Source: Scalesia atractyloides | Lineage: Eukaryota; Streptophyta; Magnoliopsida; Asterales; Asteraceae | Assembly (NCBI GenBank): GCA_947069175.1 | Contig: CAMTDV010000022.1 | Location: 36,023,476-36,087,475 of the forward strand | Direction of reading: 5' to 3' | Length of the DNA: 64,000 bases | Shown here: one piece after another, positions 36,874 through 48,701 of the stretch | Layout of the letters: the number at the start of each line of letters is the position of its first letter | Position numbering within the stretch: position 1 is the stretch's first letter | Notes under the pieces: generated by a model | What the model saw: only the letters and a program-made list of their open reading frames with translations | What the model was told of the DNA's origin: nothing | Database searches by the model: none | Translations under genes and position numbers: made by a program

Positions 36874-38115
36874 ATTGGGAAAATACAAAAACATATAAAA
36901 GTCAAAAAGAGTTTTGGTAAAAAGAGATATCATATTATATCAATATGACAGTCACAGTATGCTAAAGATATGGAAAGTTTATACAATAAATTTAAAAAGT
37001 CTTACTGAGGATGTGCAATAGGCTTCACCGTTCAGTAAATTGTTCCTCAAGATATAAACCTGAAAAGAAAAACTAAGTAACTGGTGGGTTAACATCTCTC
37101 GGATATATAGACTTAGTACTCCGAAATTTTGTTTGAGAGAATGCCAGATTCTGCGATACTAGGTCATTATATTTAATCGATATCTGGGGTGTTATCCGAG
37201 TTCTTCTGATTTTGCGTCAGCAATGGCCTTGAACTTGTATAATACTTTACGCATTATTCGCCAACAAAATCTGCATAAAAATGATTATGTCATAAGCTTT
37301 GTGACATCTGCAGTTCAAAAGATTCCTTTATGAAACACCACCTAAAGACGAGCCTTCATCTCTTTGTCTGTATGGAAATACTAACCTGAGCTCTCAATGT
37401 CTCACATTCACCCCATTTATAGATATCAATTGGATATATTCACCTGTGAAATGATATTCTGGGAATCTCGATGTAGGAGTATATTCTGCGATGGGAAACA
37501 CAATTATTTCATGTTCCTTAATACTACCTAACATATCTTCAAACAATTGAGAAACGAGAAGAAGTTTAAGTGGATAAGTATATTGACAATCTAAGTAAAT
37601 TTGTTTAAAAACTTACAGTTACTACCAAGATCAACGATACTTGTGATTTGTTTAAATACTTGATATGATTCTCTTAATACAAAACTCACAAAAATATGCT
37701 TGTGTATATATATTTACTTGTTAATTCTTTTCAGAGAAATCCCAAAAAGATTTTCAGTTTTCTTAGCAATTTATCTTAGTTTTTAAAGTCTACCGATGAT
37801 GAAAACACCGATAGTTCAAGTCATAGCGACACTTGCTGAAGGAAAGCTGAAGACCACGGGTTGGGAACTAATCTTGAAAAGAAGAGTTACCTTAACGTCA
37901 ACAAAGTTCATTAATTTGAAACTTTACATTTTTAAATAAATTTGTTTTGGTCAAACAATTGTCAACCAAGGTCATTAACTTGGACTTGGTAGGCAAATCA
38001 GATAACCAGGGTCATTAACTTGGATTTGGTTAACCGAGTGGGTTATTAAACAGATAAAATCTCATAAAAAATCAAAATAAAAGTTTAACCAGTGTCAGAA
38101 CTGACTTGTACGAGT
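36874..38115 (+). other. Conserved non-coding spacer after pol (Copia C)
   Basis: Aligns closely with 16647-17860 in element A over its whole length. No ORF of note in either copy. Confidence 0.6.
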
Positions 38116-38122
38116 GACACTG

Positions 38123-38196
38123 ACTCGTACGAGTGACATTAGTATTCATTCGCACGGACCATGGTTCGTACAAGCAACTACTGTATGAGTATAAAA
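38123..38196 (+). promoter_or_regulatory. Internal promoter of the accessory gene (Copia C)
   Basis: ACTCGTACGAGT at 38123-38134, preceded by a weaker copy at 38103. TATAAAA at 38190-38196. The accessory ATG is at 38339. Matches the arrangement in element A. Confidence 0.6.
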
Positions 38197-38338
38197 GGTT
38201 CATTCGTTTGCACGAGTCAGTCTATTGTCTCTGTGCGGTTGAGAGAGAATTTTGTGCGAACCAGTTCTTCCACTTCACATTTCTTGATCTATACTACGTA
38301 TTAATACATTGGGGAGGTTGATTAGCACACCTCTTGCA

Positions 38339-41300
38339 ATGGGAAAGGTACTTATGCTTGATTTAAGTCGTTATAATGCCGAATTTAGACCAAACAGACA
38401 TAAATCGTAGATTTAGGAAGATTGGACCGGTAAAACATAAAATTGAACTAAAAAACGTTAAAATCGGCCCTATTAACCTATAAATCGACCTTCAATTTGA
38501 TAAAATTACGCGTTTTAAGTTCGGGTTTGACTTGGTGTTATTTCATACGATTTAGAACTCGTACGAACAGTCACTCGTACGAGCAGATTATCAAATGTTT
38601 ATTCTTATTTTCGCTTGTACGAGTGAGTATTCGTACGGGTAGGATTCTTAAATGTTAAAATTAAAATTTTTAAATTTTGATGACTCGTACGAGATGTCAT
38701 TCGTACGAATTAGATCTGGTTAACATTTTTGAAAATTTTCAAAGTACAATTGTTCATCTGTACGCATTAGTGGCTCGTACAAATGATGTTTTGATTCAGA
38801 TCTTAGAGTCTTGATATAAAATGTGACTCGTACGAATGAATGGGTCGTACGAGTGACTATGAAAGTTGAAAGTTTTTAAAGATTTTATAACGGTTTGAAA
38901 TGTTTATTCTTACAGGTCAAGAAATCGTCTTTTTCTTCATTCCATAACATATGTTGTCTTTTGGATGATTCTATTCCAGAAATTGCCGCTTATAGTGAAG
39001 TCTTAGATTTTTTGGGCAGAATTCCGATTACAAAGGCTCTCACCGATCGCCATACTAAGTATAGATCACACATTTAGTACTTATGGAATGAAGCGAGTAT
39101 GATATAGAAGAGAATGCGATTGTTTCGGCTGTGAAAATTCAAGATGAAGATATTCAGGTTAAAATCACAAAAGATTTGGTCAGAATAGTGCTAGAATTTA
39201 ACGACCACGAAGATGATCCTACTGGATTTTCAGAGTATATGGTGAAGGGATGTTTTTATCGTATGGGTTATGCCAGGTTCGTGAATGCTGCTCCTTTTAA
39301 GAAGGCTAACCTAGGTGCGCCTTTCAGATATATTGCTCAATGTGTCATACATGCACTTAGTCACCACAAAGGAGGTTTTGATAACTTAGTTGACTACCAA
39401 ATGTGCATGATTACGAACTCATCCTGAGCCTACCGTACAACTTTTCGAAGGTGATATTTTCTCAGATGGTGCAGAACACACAGAGATAAAAGTTTTTGCA
39501 GTACCACGGTTCATTCAAATGCTGCTAGACCACTTGCATCCAAATCTGAAGAAAAAGAAGGATGATGTGCTGAAGTTAAAACATATGGATGTCTCGACTC
39601 TGAAGAAAATGAATCTACATCTCAAGACATTTCCTAATGCAAAGCCTATGTTTGGAGCCTTTAGGAAAGTGGAGAAAAGAAGGTAGTGCTGATGAGAATA
39701 AGGAGCTTATAGCGCTTGATGATTTTATTGCGAAGCGAAGCGCTTGGTTTGTAAAAGAAGTGGGTAAGGGAACCAAGAGAAAGGCAACGTCAACATATTC
39801 CTCTTCTACCCCTCTGAAGAAACAAAAGGCATTAGGAAGTTCAAGATTGATTGACGAATCAGAGCCATGGGAAAATATTGAAGATATGATTGCTGATATT
39901 GAACGACAAGCATTTGGAGAGAAAGAGAAAGTGGTTGAAGAAGTGTCCTCTTCCAGTACTGATACGGAAGAAAGGATTGCTGGAGAGAAGGAAAGGACTA
40001 AAGAAATAAAGAAAGAACATTTAGCAGATCTAAAGAGGAAAGCTGAAGAAAAGAGACGTAAAGCGACAGGTGAAGATGATTCGATATATATACCTTCGGG
40101 TTCTGATTATGATACTCTTGTGCGCATACTGGCAAAGAAGAAAAATCGACGTCTGAAAAGTTCGGAAGAGAGAAGCACTAATTCTTTTAAAGACAAATTA
40201 AAGGAAAAGGTGCAAAAACAGACTGTTGAAGAGGTACATGTTGAGCCAAACTCCACCAACCCCACCATCACCGGCTCGTCAACAAACACCTCAGCCAGCA
40301 CCATCTCCACCATAGCAGCAAGCACAACAATCGACACCGCAGCCTCCGCCTCAACCCTCACAGTCTGAGTCCCATTTTGATTTTGACTTTGACTTTGGTG
40401 ACATACCAGGGGGTGAAGATTTTTCTACTGGCATGTTTAATGATCCACGTGTTGAAGAATTACAGACTCATGTCATGTTAAACATGGTCAAGATTGAAGA
40501 ATTGCAGGAACAACTCAATGTGTTAAATGATGACAAACAGCAGCTTGAAGCCATGTTAACTAGCATAGTATCTGAGAATGAGCGTTTACGGATTCGTATG
40601 GCTGAATATGATGAAGAACGTCCAGGAACGACAAAAAGTTGATTTTATTTGAGAAGATAATTACTAAGAAGCTGGATATTAATATTGCTGTTAAGATTGA
40701 CGAAATAGAAAGAGCTAAAGCGAGAGAGCAGGTTGCTGAGCGCGAATGCTAAAGAATTATCTGACGCGCAAGGCAAAGGCAAAGAGAAAGTCGGTGAGGA
40801 TCCTGTGAATGTTTCAACTGAGCCAAAAGCTAAATATGCGCTAGTTATTACTTCTTTTGTGGTGTATACGATGACGAAGAAGAAGAAGTTTATCCTAGTA
40901 GGTAAGCCAAAAGATGTTGATATCGATATGTCTAATCTTTCAGCAAGACATTGTGACTGGCTAATCAAGAAGAAGTTAGAGAAAGAGATTGGCGCCGAAG
41001 TTTATGAGTTTGACGAGGATGCTGAAAAAGAGAAAGAGGACTTATATGCTTTTGATATATCTATCGTTCCCGTCGTGCCAAAGCCAAAGATTTTTTATCT
41101 TGAGCACGATGTTGAAGAAGGAGAGTTCGTTCATAGCTACACTAAAGAAGAAATAGCTGAAATGTTGGGAATGAATGAAGAAGAATTTGTGTTTGATTTT
41201 GAAGACGAGCTGAATGATATTAGTGCTTTCGAGCCAGTAGATTATGTCTTCGAGTATGTTGATGATGCGAATGATTATGATAGAGTTGTCGTGGAGGATG

Positions 41301-42449
41301 ATTCTGATGAAGATGTTACTAATCTTGCCGATAAGGGTAACAATGACTCCCCAACTTTTAGTGAGTTGTTTGCAGCTGAAAATGCTGATATTCTGAAAGG
41401 TAAAGTTGAAGATGCTGCCAAACAAGGAACGATTCCTCAACAGATGTCTAGAGGATATAATTAGCAAGGGATGGATCGAGGAACTTGCTGAAATGAGGAA
41501 GAAATGGTCTAAAGATACACCAGCGGAGCGCAAGTTTAAACGTCCTCTAGTTTTCTTTACACGTAATGCGGATATTTCTCTAGGGGATATAATTAGCTGG
41601 GGATGGATAGAGGAACTTATTGTTTATGCTATTAAGAGGGAGTTTGGGATCCAGTATTTCAAATACTTGAGCGATATCAAGTCCTTGCCGTATTAGGATA
41701 TAAAAGAGCTCGTGCAAACAATGATGATTAATCTGAAGATGAAGTTTCACGAGCAACGGTTATAGAAATTGATCAAGCTTGAAGCTACGCACGGATTCAC
41801 ACACTGGAAGCCTCATTTCCCGAAGAGAATTACAAAGATCGATCAGGTTACACAAGAGAAAGACGTAACACTAGTCGTAAGGAGGCTGAAAGTAATGAAG
41901 AATGTGCCTCTGATAAAGATGGAACAAGATTTCTTCAAGATCTGCAAATGGTGGCACTATGATTCGAATACAAGAGAAGTTGTCATATGTGTGCACCCAG
42001 ATGATGACTCTTGGAAGATTACTGAGGAGCTGCCTGACGCCGTCATAGCACACAAACGTATATATGGGCTATGGCCTGGCATTCGAGTACTAGACCCGAT
42101 GTGGCTAGTCAACTGTTCTAAGAAAGATATCGAATGTTTGTTCTACAGCAAAATCAGTTTTGAAGAGAAAGATAAAGAACAAGCACTCCAGTTTCAGAAG
42201 ATATTTACTGTCTGTTTCGCCAACGATATACATTTTGGATCGACATGGAACACTTCAGTGGAGGAAACTGGAGGAGACAAAGCATAGGATGAAAGATAAG
42301 AAGGAAGAGAGGATTGCAGAGCGAGCACGTATTGCGTCACTAAGAAGTCTTAGGTTTGGCAATAAAGTTAACCGACCTCCTCCTACAGTCAAACGCCGAT
42401 AGCTTTTGAGGAGCGTCGCAAGCCGCCAAAGCGTTTCTTTGGTCGATAA
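38339..42449 (+). pseudogene. Copia C accessory ORF, nearly full length
   Basis: Exon 1 ATGGGAAAG (38339-38347), then a 568-nt GT-AG intron. Exon 2 runs 38916-42449 (stop TAA). Domains in order: N-terminal globular part 38916-39640 (I-P-I-T-K-A-L-T-D-R-H, R-F-I-Q-M-L-L-D); Lys/Glu-rich linker with K-R-K and K-K-Q-K patches to 40370; Pro/Gln/Ser/Thr-rich stretch; F-D-F-D-F-D-F-G; coiled coil about 40430-40640 (E-E-L-Q-E-Q-L-N-V-L); acidic region to 41330; C-terminal domain 41480-42290; basic tail ending R-F-F-G-R. About 1,100 codons with roughly six frameshifts and one early stop at about 39075. N-terminal sequence recalls the extra ORF found after pol in Asteraceae Copia elements; that comparison is from memory. 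Function unknown. Confidence 0.75.
38348..38915 (+). other. Putative intron of the accessory gene (Copia C)
   Basis: Starts GTACTTATGC after AAG and ends TTATTCTTACAG. Same borders and frame as in element A. Contains many CGTACGA-type sites between 38560 and 38860, several arranged as pairs about 15 bp apart. Confidence 0.55.
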
Positions 42450-42501
42450 ACGTCAGATCGTATGAAGATTTTTTGAAGACTATCCAAGACTGCGGCAACA
42501 A

Positions 42502-42514
42502 CCAAGGGGGAGTT
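42502..42514 (+). other. Polypurine tract of Copia C
   Basis: CCAAGGGGGAGTT immediately before the 3' LTR. Confidence 0.9.
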
Positions 42515-42954
42515 TGTTGGTGCATAATGTCTATTCCTGTATCTAGGATATGTTGATTATGTATACAGGGCTTAGAACGTTAGTTTGTGAATGATAATGT
42601 ATATTTTATTTGTTTTGTAGCTGACTCATACGAGTGAGTCACATGACTCGTACGAGTGACACTCTTTACTCGTAATAGACGACCACTCGCATGAGTCACA
42701 CACTCTTCTGTGTGAGTCATGTCGACCTATAAATAGAGGAGTGTTATGTAGAGTTTGTAATCCTGTTGTTGTGGCGAAGCCCTGCTGAACTGTTTACTTA
42801 CATTGTACTTTGTTCACGTCTATCAATATATTCAAGGCATTTAAGCAGTAAATCTAGCTTGTTTGTTTGTCAAACTCACTAACAATGAATTCTGCCTCTG
42901 TTAGTTGAGTCAGATCGGTCCGGTGCTCATCGGAGGAGTCGATCCCCATTCACA
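42515..42954 (+). repeat. 3' LTR of Copia C
   Basis: TGTTGGTGCATAATG...CCATTCACA, 440 bp, with ACTCGTACGAGT near 42645 and TATAAAT at 42728-42734. Ends are the canonical TG...CA. Confidence 0.93.
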
Positions 42955-44595
42955 CAATGTAGATGAGTCTCGAGTGATTCAAACTGTGATTAGTGATGAA
43001 GAGGGTGACTTCATGCCAAGATCGAGTATATCGATAACAGATGCTTTAGAAACTTCCTCTAATGTTGCTCAACAGGATTCAAGTGATAGTGAGTCTGAAC
43101 CTATTCAAGAGTTGGACTTTACTAGTCCGTTTGCTAATGAAAACCTTCAGCGGGAGGTTGGAACTAAACTGGGAGATAATTTAGTTGTTGACGCCCTTAC
43201 TACTACACAAGAAAATAGAGATCATCCAGTTGAGAACATCATAAGTGATGTTGCTGCAGGTGTTAAGACAAGAGAGGTATGATCTGTTTATTTGCTTTGG
43301 TTCATAAGACTGGGATGATAAACGAGTGTTTGTATAGCTGTTTTATTGCCCAAAAGGACCCGAAGAATGTTCACATGGCTCTTAAAGATAATTCATGGGT
43401 TGAAGTGGTGCAAGAGGAGTTAGCTCAGTTCAAGAAATTGAAAGTTTGGGAGCTAGTTGACTTGATAGTAGGAGAAAAGGAAATAGGCACCAAGTGGGTG
43501 TTTAAGTGCAAGAAAGATGACCGAGGGATCACGATGAGAAATAAGGCTCGGTTAGTGGTGAAAGGGTTCAACTAGCAAGAAGGGCTTGACTACAATAAAG
43601 TGTTTGCACCAGTAGCAAGGTTGGAAGCAACTCGGCTGTTCCTAGCCTTCGCATCATTCAAGGGCTTCAAATTTTACCACTTGACATGAAGAGTCTTTTC
43701 TTTACAGGAAAGTCCAAGAAGTGGTGTATGTCTCACAACCAGATGGGTTTACTGACCCAGATTATCCAGATCTAGTCTATCAACTTGATAAGGCATTGAT
43801 GGATTGCATCAGGCACCTAGGGTGTGGTGTGAGACACTGCCAGCACATTTTTAAAGAATGGTTTTGAAAGAGGTCAGATTGACAGTACACTTTCCATTAA
43901 GAGAAAGAAGGAAGACTTTCTGCTGGTACATGTATACATAGACGATATTATTTTTGGGTCATCTGATGAGAACATGTGTCATGAATTCGAGGAGGTAATG
44001 AAGAACAAGTTCGAAATGAGTGCGATGGGTGAACTGTCTTACTTTTGGGGTTTGCAAGTTGAACGAAGAAGATGGGATGTTTATACATCAGACGAAGTAT
44101 GTGTATGACATTTCGTCTAGTTTCAAAATGGAAGATTGCGCTACTTTTAACACTCCTATCTGGGAGAATCACAATCTTGTTCTAGATCATGAGAGTCTGG
44201 ATGGTTTTGATCCAACTCAGTACAGGGCAATGATTGGTTCTCTAATGTACTTGACTGCTTTAAGATCAGATCATCATGTTCGCAGTTTGTCTTTGTACCA
44301 GATATTAAGCGAATCAAAAGAGTCGCATATGAAAGCGTGAAGCGGATTCTTTGTTACTTGAAGGGGAAACCTAATCTTGGGTTATGGTATCCAGCTGCTA
44401 GTGATTTGAAGTTTGTTGCTTCCACTGATTCGGACTTTGGAGGATGCAAATCAACCAAAAAGCTAACCACAAGTGGTTGTCAGTTCTTAGGAGGGTGGAT
44501 CGTGTCATGGCAATGCAAGAAACAGTCTAATGTGTCTACCTCTACATGTGAAGATGATATATTGCTGTGGGTAGTTGTTGCTCTCAGGTTTTTGA
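42955..44595 (+). pseudogene. pol: Copia B hinge, RT and RNase H
   Basis: Resumes the hinge interrupted at 24928. RT starts near 43370 (K-D-N-S-W-V-E-V-V-Q-E-E-L) and has T-K-W-V-F-K-C-K. A one-base loss falls exactly at the first catalytic aspartate (about 43685), and Y-I-D-D is at 43935-43946. RNase H has D-S-D-F-G-G-C near 44430 and S-T-S-T-C-E near 44540. It breaks off near 44595, where sequence of an oppositely oriented gag begins; the rest of B and its 3' LTR are absent. Confidence 0.82.
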
Positions 44596-46240
44596 CGTTG
44601 GTTCTTTGATTATATCTGCAACAACGCGAGACTTTCATTTTTCGAGATGTATTTGTTCCAATTAAACCCTTCATCCTCTTGAGCAACCACTAAGGCTTTA
44701 TCTTTCAAACTCGATGAACCATCTTCAATCTAAACCATTCTCGAAGTAGTTTGAGGTGGTGTAGGTTGATGATATATTGCCTTCTAAAAGTAATCATCTC
44801 CGAAAGGATTCTGATTGTCATTCACTTCACGGTTTGGACATTCTCTTTTGAAATGCCCCTTCTCCCGACATTTGAAGCAAGTAACCTTCGATTTATCAAA
44901 CCAAGTATACCATTGAGTCATCCCAAACCGCTTCTACCTGTGATCTCCATAAAGTGTTGGGCCCTTCGAACGATTGATGCCATGCACCACTTTATATCTA
45001 TCAATTCCAATTCTTCATGATCGATCTGATCGTAGTCTTCTTTCGTCATATTTGGGTTCCCGATCTTTCCAGCCACCAGACTTTCATACGATTCTAGCAC
45101 CGATGCAATGTGCTGCTTAGTAATGTGTTCATTGAAATCTTGAGCATTATCTAGATTCACAGCAATGTTCCATTGTAGAAATCTCTAGTTAGAATTAGCT
45201 TGAGTGTTTTCGCTACTCTAACAACTGTTCGAGCTTTGTGAAGATTAAGGTGTTTGTGGAGGATTAGGTTCGTTTGATGGAAATGACTGAAAACCTCCAG
45301 ATTGGTTTGAAGACGGACTTGAGGAAATTTTTGCACTGAAAGCAATCTGTATTTTTGGACTTTGTGTGTTGGTTACAGAACTGCCTTTGTAATACAAGTT
45401 CACGTCTTGCTGAATATGTGATCATTTGGTTTTACCATTTTCTGCATCTCCAGCTCTTGACCTTCCAACTTTTCGATGAATCTTGACAAGTTGATTGTAC
45501 TATATTCTGAGTTGTTCTTTATAATCGTTTGATAGGTAGACCATTCTCCTTCGGGTAGTGCATCAGCAGTTTGTCTACCAACTCTTCCTTATCTTTCTGT
45601 ATTCCCAACTGTTTCATATCGACCACAAGATGACAATATCTCTCGATCAGCTATTTCATGCTCTCACCTTTTAGTAGATTGAAGATATCAAACTCTTTCT
45701 TCAACAACGCCTTTTTGCTTTTTAACAATTGAGTGCTTCCCTTGAATTAAGCATTCCAAAGTGATTGAGTATCACCCTCATGTTGAAAAAGAGCCAAGAT
45801 TCTTCTTTAACAGCTTGCTGAAAAATATTTAACATTTTCTGTTCATTCACAAATTTATCTTTTTCTACTATTGTAAACTAAGTAATCGTCTTTTATAGCC
45901 CATTCTCACCCGTCGGTACAACATATTTTTCTTCAATGGCGTACCAACAGTTCAGATAATTTGCATGTACCAAATTCACAAATCTCCCACTCCAACTGTG
46001 ATAATCTTCTAAACATATAAGCTTCGGGGTTTCGTCATTGTCCCCATTACTTTTTCAAGATTCATCTTTTGAGTTGTTGCGGTTTTAACTACGGATGTTG
46101 CGAATGCGTTGAAAACTCGGAATCCAACTTGTCAAAAAAATTTGTTGAAAAACTTGTTTGGTACAAAGTGAACCTTGGTGTGAAGTGACGCTTCGTGCGA
46201 TCTGACAATTCAAACAAAAACAACAATGATTCAAACTTCA
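44596..46240 (-). pseudogene. gag: Copia D gag fragment, minus strand
   Basis: On the minus strand from about 46139 the A/C/G-type gag reads N-A-F-A-T-S-V-V, then fragments of the capsid core (about 45880-45480) and the linker. The block I-K-W-C-M-A-S-I-V-R-R-A follows near 44985, and an intact zinc knuckle C-F-K-C-R-E-K-G-H-F-K-R-E-C at 44838-44879. It ends in the D-E-G-F-N-W-N-K-Y block near 44650 and is cut at 44596. Many frameshifts. The upstream part continues at 59326, beyond the inserted solo LTR E. Confidence 0.8.
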
Positions 46241-46331
46241 TGTAACACCCTGTAAAATCGTGTCCAATAGTATAGTGACACGTGTTGTATTTTAAATATA
46301 GTCTATTAAAGACAATTAAGGACTAAAGGCG

Positions 46332-46681
46332 TTAACATGCTCAAACTGAGCCTCTGAGTGACGGTCTGATGTCAACATGCATAAATAACAGCCTCTGAGT
46401 GACTGATATGTCAACATGCTTAAATCATTAGCCTCTGGGTGACTGATATGTCAACATGCTTAAAACTTGGCCTCTGAGTGACTGATATGTCGACATGCCT
46501 AGCCTCTGAGTGACATCGGAATCAACATGCTTATAATAAGCCTCCGAGTGATCCTTTACAAACTCCTAACTCTCATACGTGCCATTTGATGGATGAGAGG
46601 GTTCAATTTTGTAAATATGTGAAAGTTGGATAACGGAGGGATTAAAAGTGTCAACATGTTAATTTTTACCTCTGAGTGACC
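46332..46681. repeat. Minisatellite, unit about 37 bp, in LTR E
   Basis: Seven copies or partial copies of CCTCTGAGTGAC, mostly followed by 'tgatatgtcaacatgcttaaa'. Spacing is 30-43 bp; the last copy lies apart at about 46670. Confidence 0.88.
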
Positions 46682-46851
46682 TTTTAACGAACCGAGAGCT
46701 CGACAATGTCTGGGCATAATCCCGGGTATGCCCAGTATTGGCTAGGGAGGGCTAAAAGTGCCAAAAATGTGTTTTAAAAGGTTTTTAGAAGCTTTATAAC
46801 GTTAAGGGGTTAAAGTGTCAATTTTTGAAACTGGCTAAGGGGCGTCGCAGG

Positions 46852-46882
46852 CCGCGAGAGACCTGGCCTGGGTCTCTCGCGG
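46852..46882. other. GC-rich perfect hairpin in LTR E
   Basis: CCGCGAGAGACC (46852-46863) and its exact reverse complement (46871-46882) around a 7-base loop, in an unusually GC-rich island (about 46840-46910) of an AT-rich LTR. Confidence 0.8.
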
Positions 46883-47054
46883 GGCGCGAGAAGCCTGCTG
46901 CTGCAGAAAGTTTCTTGGCCACCAAACAAAAATGCCAAGAAACCATGTATTCGAAACTATGGACTTGCAATCAGCTATGTCACGTTTTTGGACACTTGTA
47001 AGCTTCCTCTTACACCCCTAAACACCTGGCATCACCTCCTTCAAGCTCTTCAAC

Positions 47055-47061
47055 TATAAAT
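47055..47061 (+). promoter_or_regulatory. TATA box of LTR E
   Basis: TATAAAT in the context CAACTATAAATAGGTG, followed by C/T-rich sequence typical of a transcription start region. Confidence 0.55.
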
Positions 47062-47938
47062 AGGTGTCTAAGTTCACCATTTCAACTTGCACCTTTCTCA
47101 TTTCAACTCTTCTCCCTCCTATGGAAGTTCCTAACTAAAAGGAGCATCCAACTTAGTTCTCTTGCATTCTAGGAACCTCTTGTAAGTGTTCCTTGCTCTT
47201 GCATTTTCGTTTATAGGATTTTATAGCCAAAAGTCAAGCGTTTTAGGGAAAACGCTTTGACTTTCGGTTAAGACAATTATGGTCCAGCCATTGTTCGAAA
47301 TGAACATGGCTAAGTGAGCATAATAAGGTAGGTGTTAGTCCTTATAAAGGGCACCTCCTGAAGATCACGTTTACTAGACCAATTGACGGGTTAAAGTTAT
47401 GATATTAAAATGTCAAACATGCCATTTTTCGAAAAAATAATAAATTGATCTTATATATGTTATGAAACATGTTTTGAAACTTAAACAAGTTGGTAATAAT
47501 TATTAGAACATGTTCGCTCATCAATTTCAGTTCTAGGGTCGGTTCGCAACCGAAAGTCACGACGTTTGACTTCTGTTTTGACTTTCGATTCTGACCCGAT
47601 TTAGATTAGTTACCTACTGATCTAAAGTTTCATTATGATCGTAATATAATGTAGCATAAGCCTCTGAGGTTATATTACATGATCATAATCAGAATCCAAG
47701 TTTATGCGCAAGTTCCATAATTATGCCATCTTTGACCAAAATGCCCTTTTGCATAAAACAAGGTTTTAAATGGTAATGAACTTGAAAATGAGTTTTCTAC
47801 TGATGTGATATTATAAGTAGGATTATTTGGGATGTTAAATCAAGTTTTAAACTAAGTTTTCAAACAAGTCCTTAAACTATGTCGATAAATGACGATTTTA
47901 GCCCTTGTGGCTCATAAAATGATTTTAATCAAATCTTT

Positions 47939-48688
47939 TGTAGGTCCACCTGCGGATGTCAAACCAGTTCCTTGTTCATATAACATACACACAAGTGCGG
48001 AATCCAAGTGTGCATGCAACCAAAGCAAAGTAAAGAACACGGGGTAACCAAAGATTCACTATCTTGATTAATGATTGAGAACAAGTACAAACATATACAC
48101 ACAATGCTCGTATGACTCAAAAAACTTGCTGTGTTCTAGTGTCTTCGTCTTCACCAGAAATGCTAACTTGGATATCCCACACAAAGGATCAGTTTGCTAG
48201 CTCGTTCTATTGACTTCTAGACCAAAGGGCTTACAGTCTGGTGTGTAACCTTGACTGAGAAGGTCATGTCTGCTTATATAGTGTCTGTCTAGATTTCATA
48301 CGAATCATGATACTAGACATACGGAACACACTATTTCACACGAGAGACATCTCCAGGAAATTGGTGCGGAGCAGCTGTTTCGTACGAAACACTTGTTTCG
48401 TATGAAAACACTCATTGATTCGTACGAAATCTGTGATTCGTACGAATCCTCTGACTCGCACATAATCCTTATTCCTGGAGAACGCGTGCAGACATGACGT
48501 TTACAAGACTCAACAGTATGCACACATGTCACCGATTAACATAGACAAGCTAAGATGTCATACTAGATCAAGATAGAAGGATATCTCGATCTATTCGACA
48601 CGACCAAACCTATACAAACACTTGAGCAAAGACCGTACAATTACAACTGTAATTAAGAACAAGCAACAGACACAAAACTGTATCAACA
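47939..48688 (-). repeat. 3' LTR of Copia F
   Basis: On the minus strand TGTTGATACAG...GGACCTACA, 750 bp. Contains several TTCGTACGAA-type sites (plus strand 48370-48450) and a TATA-like CTATATAAGC near 48275. Confidence 0.92.
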
Positions 48689-48701
48689 AACTCCCCCTTG
48701 G
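48689..48701 (-). other. Polypurine tract of Copia F
   Basis: Minus strand CCAAGGGGGAGTT, identical to the tract of A and C, immediately before the 3' LTR. Confidence 0.9.

Larger units (their letters stand above)
24929..42954 (+). mobile_element. Ty1/Copia element C, 18.0 kb including a nested solo LTR
   Basis: LTRs at 24929-25367 and 42515-42954, with flanks taatg (24924-24928) and caatg (42955-42959): a target duplication with one mismatch, inside the hinge of element B pol. Same family and layout as element A, about 14 kb without the Gypsy solo LTR inserted in gag (27001-30971). It is the better-preserved copy: the RT catalytic blocks, most of RNase H and nearly the whole accessory ORF are present, but stops and frameshifts remain. 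Confidence 0.95.
7883..44595 (+). mobile_element. Old Ty1/Copia element B, in three blocks
   Basis: The blocks at 7883-8881, 22291-24928 and 42955-44595 read in order gag, gag end, protease, integrase, hinge, RT and RNase H of one Copia element, with two younger Copia elements between them. The frame continues across both gaps when the insert and one 5-bp target copy are set aside. Both LTRs and the gag N-terminus are missing: the left end is lost near the Gypsy element and the LTR stub, and the right end stops inside RNase H where an oppositely oriented element begins. The RT signature (Y-I-D-D-I-I-F-G-S) and gag with two zinc knuckles fit the Sirevirus/Maximus-type branch; this is inference. 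Confidence 0.85.

Noticed and set aside
18081..42449. Accessory ORF as a viral envelope gene
   Set aside because: I see no signal peptide, hydrophobic membrane segment, furin-like site or cysteine pattern; the product is charged, coiled-coil and ends in a basic tail. The 'env-like' label is therefore not used.
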